Assembly: GCA_903929655.1 (NCBI GenBank)
Contig: CAIYVS010000701.1
Coordinates: 1 to 5,901, forward strand
From: an uncultured Bacteroidota bacterium
GTDB taxonomy: Bacteria > Bacteroidota > Bacteroidia > Chitinophagales > Chitinophagaceae
Length of the DNA: 5,901 bases
Reading direction: 5' to 3'
The notes beneath the pieces are model-generated. The model made no database searches, was not told the DNA's origin, and saw only the letters and a program-made list of their open reading frames with translations. Positions within the stretch are counted from its first letter, which is position 1. The number at the start of each line of letters is the position of its first letter. Below, piece by piece: positions 5,080 to 5,901 of the stretch. A program made the position numbers and the translations under genes.

Positions 5080-5901
5080 CGAACGTTCTTAAAGAACTTA
5101 GGACAACGACTCTGGATATAATCTTTGAAATTACCAAAGGCCTTGAAGTACACAGAAACACCGAGGCTTCCAAACCAGTAGAAATCATTCATCTTACTGT
5201 TGCCGCGCTGATCGCCGTTGTGAACAGTTGTTCCATCCCAATAAGGGGACTGCGGGCCACGGTAAGACATTTGCTGAGAAAGTTTACCCCTGTATGCCAT
5301 TAAAGAATCAAGATTTACGTATGTTTTACTAACGTCATCAAGATAGTCTGTATTGGTATAACGGAAACCTAATTCGGTTGTGATAACAAGTGTTTTACCT
5401 ACGAGGAATTTTAAACCACCGCCAAATGGAAAGCAAACAGTTACGTTACTGTATTCTTTTCTGTCCGGGTATATTGGTAAGCCCTGGCCTTCTGTACTGA
5501 GCGGACGGAGGAATACGGTCTGACCTTGAGGATCTGTAGCATAAGGATTAAAGTAGAAAACGCCAATACCACCAAAAACATAAGGAGATATCTTGAGATG
5601 ATTCGCATCAATTGGCAGGAAGTTGATCTCTAAACCTGCGTGGCCTTCAAAAATATGACTTGCAAAACTAAGGTTGCGGGCCCTGTTTGCCGGAATATCA
5701 GAAAGACTATCTGCTGCCGTTACCGTGGCGTAATTAACACCAAAACGTAAGCCGACATGTGGAGTAAAAAAGAATTTATAAGAAATCCCAACCATGGGCA
5801 TATAGCCTGTGCTGGGAAAAATTTTATCCTGCAAGTCCCCGTAATAATTCGCAACTCCCGCGGTAAGACCAATCTCGTGATGTTCTTGGGCCTGTACGCA
5901 C
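5076..5901 (-). CDS. DUF6089-like outer-membrane beta-barrel protein, N-terminus missing
   Basis: The frame is open from the stop TAA (5076-5078, minus strand) to the window edge, giving 274 visible residues and no start codon. The TTG at 5832-5834 is an internal Leu. The visible protein begins CVQAQEHHEIGLTAGVANYY and continues GDLQDKIF. The leading CVQAQ looks like the end of a signal peptide cut near AQ-E, so only about 15-20 residues should be missing. The E-x-G-x-x-x-G-x-x-N-Y-x-G-D-L opening is the hallmark I associate with the Bacteroidota DUF6089 family. Amphipathic alternating strands follow: GISYKFFFTPHVGLRFGVNY, ISPYVFGGIGVFYFNP, FPFGGGLKFLVGKTLVITTE and LGFRYTNTDYLDDV, with a last strand near DFYWFGSLGVSVYFKAF. 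From family knowledge it should sit in the outer membrane as a small barrel of unknown role. After the last strand there is a basic tail of about 19 residues ending CPKFFKNVR. Confidence 0.85.
   Translation of the reverse strand, partial: CVQAQEHHEIGLTAGVANYYGDLQDKIFPSTGYMPMVGISYKFFFTPHVGLRFGVNYATVTAADSLSDIPANRARNLSFASHIFEGHAGLEINFLPIDANHLKISPYVFGGIGVFYFNPYATDPQGQTVFLRPLSTEGQGLPIYPDRKEYSNVTVCFPFGGGLKFLVGKTLVITTELGFRYTNTDYLDDVSKTYVNLDSLMAYRGKLSQQMSYRGPQSPYWDGTTVHNGDQRGNSKMNDFYWFGSLGVSVYFKAFGNFKDYIQSRCPKFFKNVR

Noticed and set aside
5085..5097. GTTCTT-A-AAGAAC inverted repeat just past the tag stop as a tag terminator
   Set aside because: The effective stem is only about four pairs once a real loop is allowed, with no T tract after it, and it lies within the coding end of the barrel gene (Lys-Phe-Phe-Lys-Asn-Val).
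5832..5834. TTG start for the barrel protein at 5834
   Set aside because: The frame continues upstream to the window edge with the conserved NYYGDL family motif and a signal-peptide end, so this TTG is an internal Leu.

Overview
The window looks like ordinary chromosomal DNA from a Bacteroidota (Bacteroidetes) bacterium, probably near the Chitinophagaceae/Sphingobacteriia. The lines of evidence are a type IX secretion (T9SS) C-terminal sorting domain on an exported LamG protein, a DUF4159 C-terminus, a DUF6089-like outer-membrane barrel with its NYYGDL motif, AT-rich leaders with almost no Shine-Dalgarno sequences, and a perfect Bacteroidetes-type -7 promoter element (TAnnTTTG). Assignment below phylum is inference. 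No mobile element, CRISPR array, tRNA or rRNA was seen, and no gene-free stretch is longer than about 120 bases.

Layout. (1) 1-168, plus strand: the last 55 residues of a DUF4159 protein. (2) 284-1309, plus: a secreted LamG-fold protein with a T9SS sorting domain, behind an AT-rich leader that holds a 15-bp direct repeat. (3) 1345-2484, minus: a GT-B glycosyltransferase (GT4-like), convergent with the LamG gene. (4) 2485-2599: a divergent promoter region with an 11-bp perfect inverted repeat whose arms each end 9 bases from one of the two start codons. (5) 2600-5079, plus: a tightly packed run of low-molecular-weight protein tyrosine phosphatase, hisS (histidyl-tRNA synthetase) and tag (3-methyladenine DNA glycosylase I), with gaps of 31 and 4 bases, so probably one operon. 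(6) 5076-5901, minus: a DUF6089-like outer-membrane beta-barrel whose N-terminus lies just past the window edge. Its stop codon overlaps the tag stop codon tail to tail by 4 bases.

How the genes fit together: the plus-strand operon is housekeeping (histidine tRNA charging, alkylation repair) led by a phosphatase. The flanking genes concern the envelope: a T9SS cargo, a sugar transferase probably making surface or exopolysaccharide, and an outer-membrane barrel. In some bacteria LMW phosphatases control polysaccharide-export tyrosine kinases, so the divergent phosphatase/glycosyltransferase pair could be linked functionally, but no kinase or export gene is visible. I found no convincing undescribed system. 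The items most worth a second look are the mirror-image repeat in the divergent promoter region, the overlapping convergent ends of tag and the barrel gene with a 9-bp perfect stem beside them, and the Glu-to-Asp change at the presumed base-recognition position of Tag.
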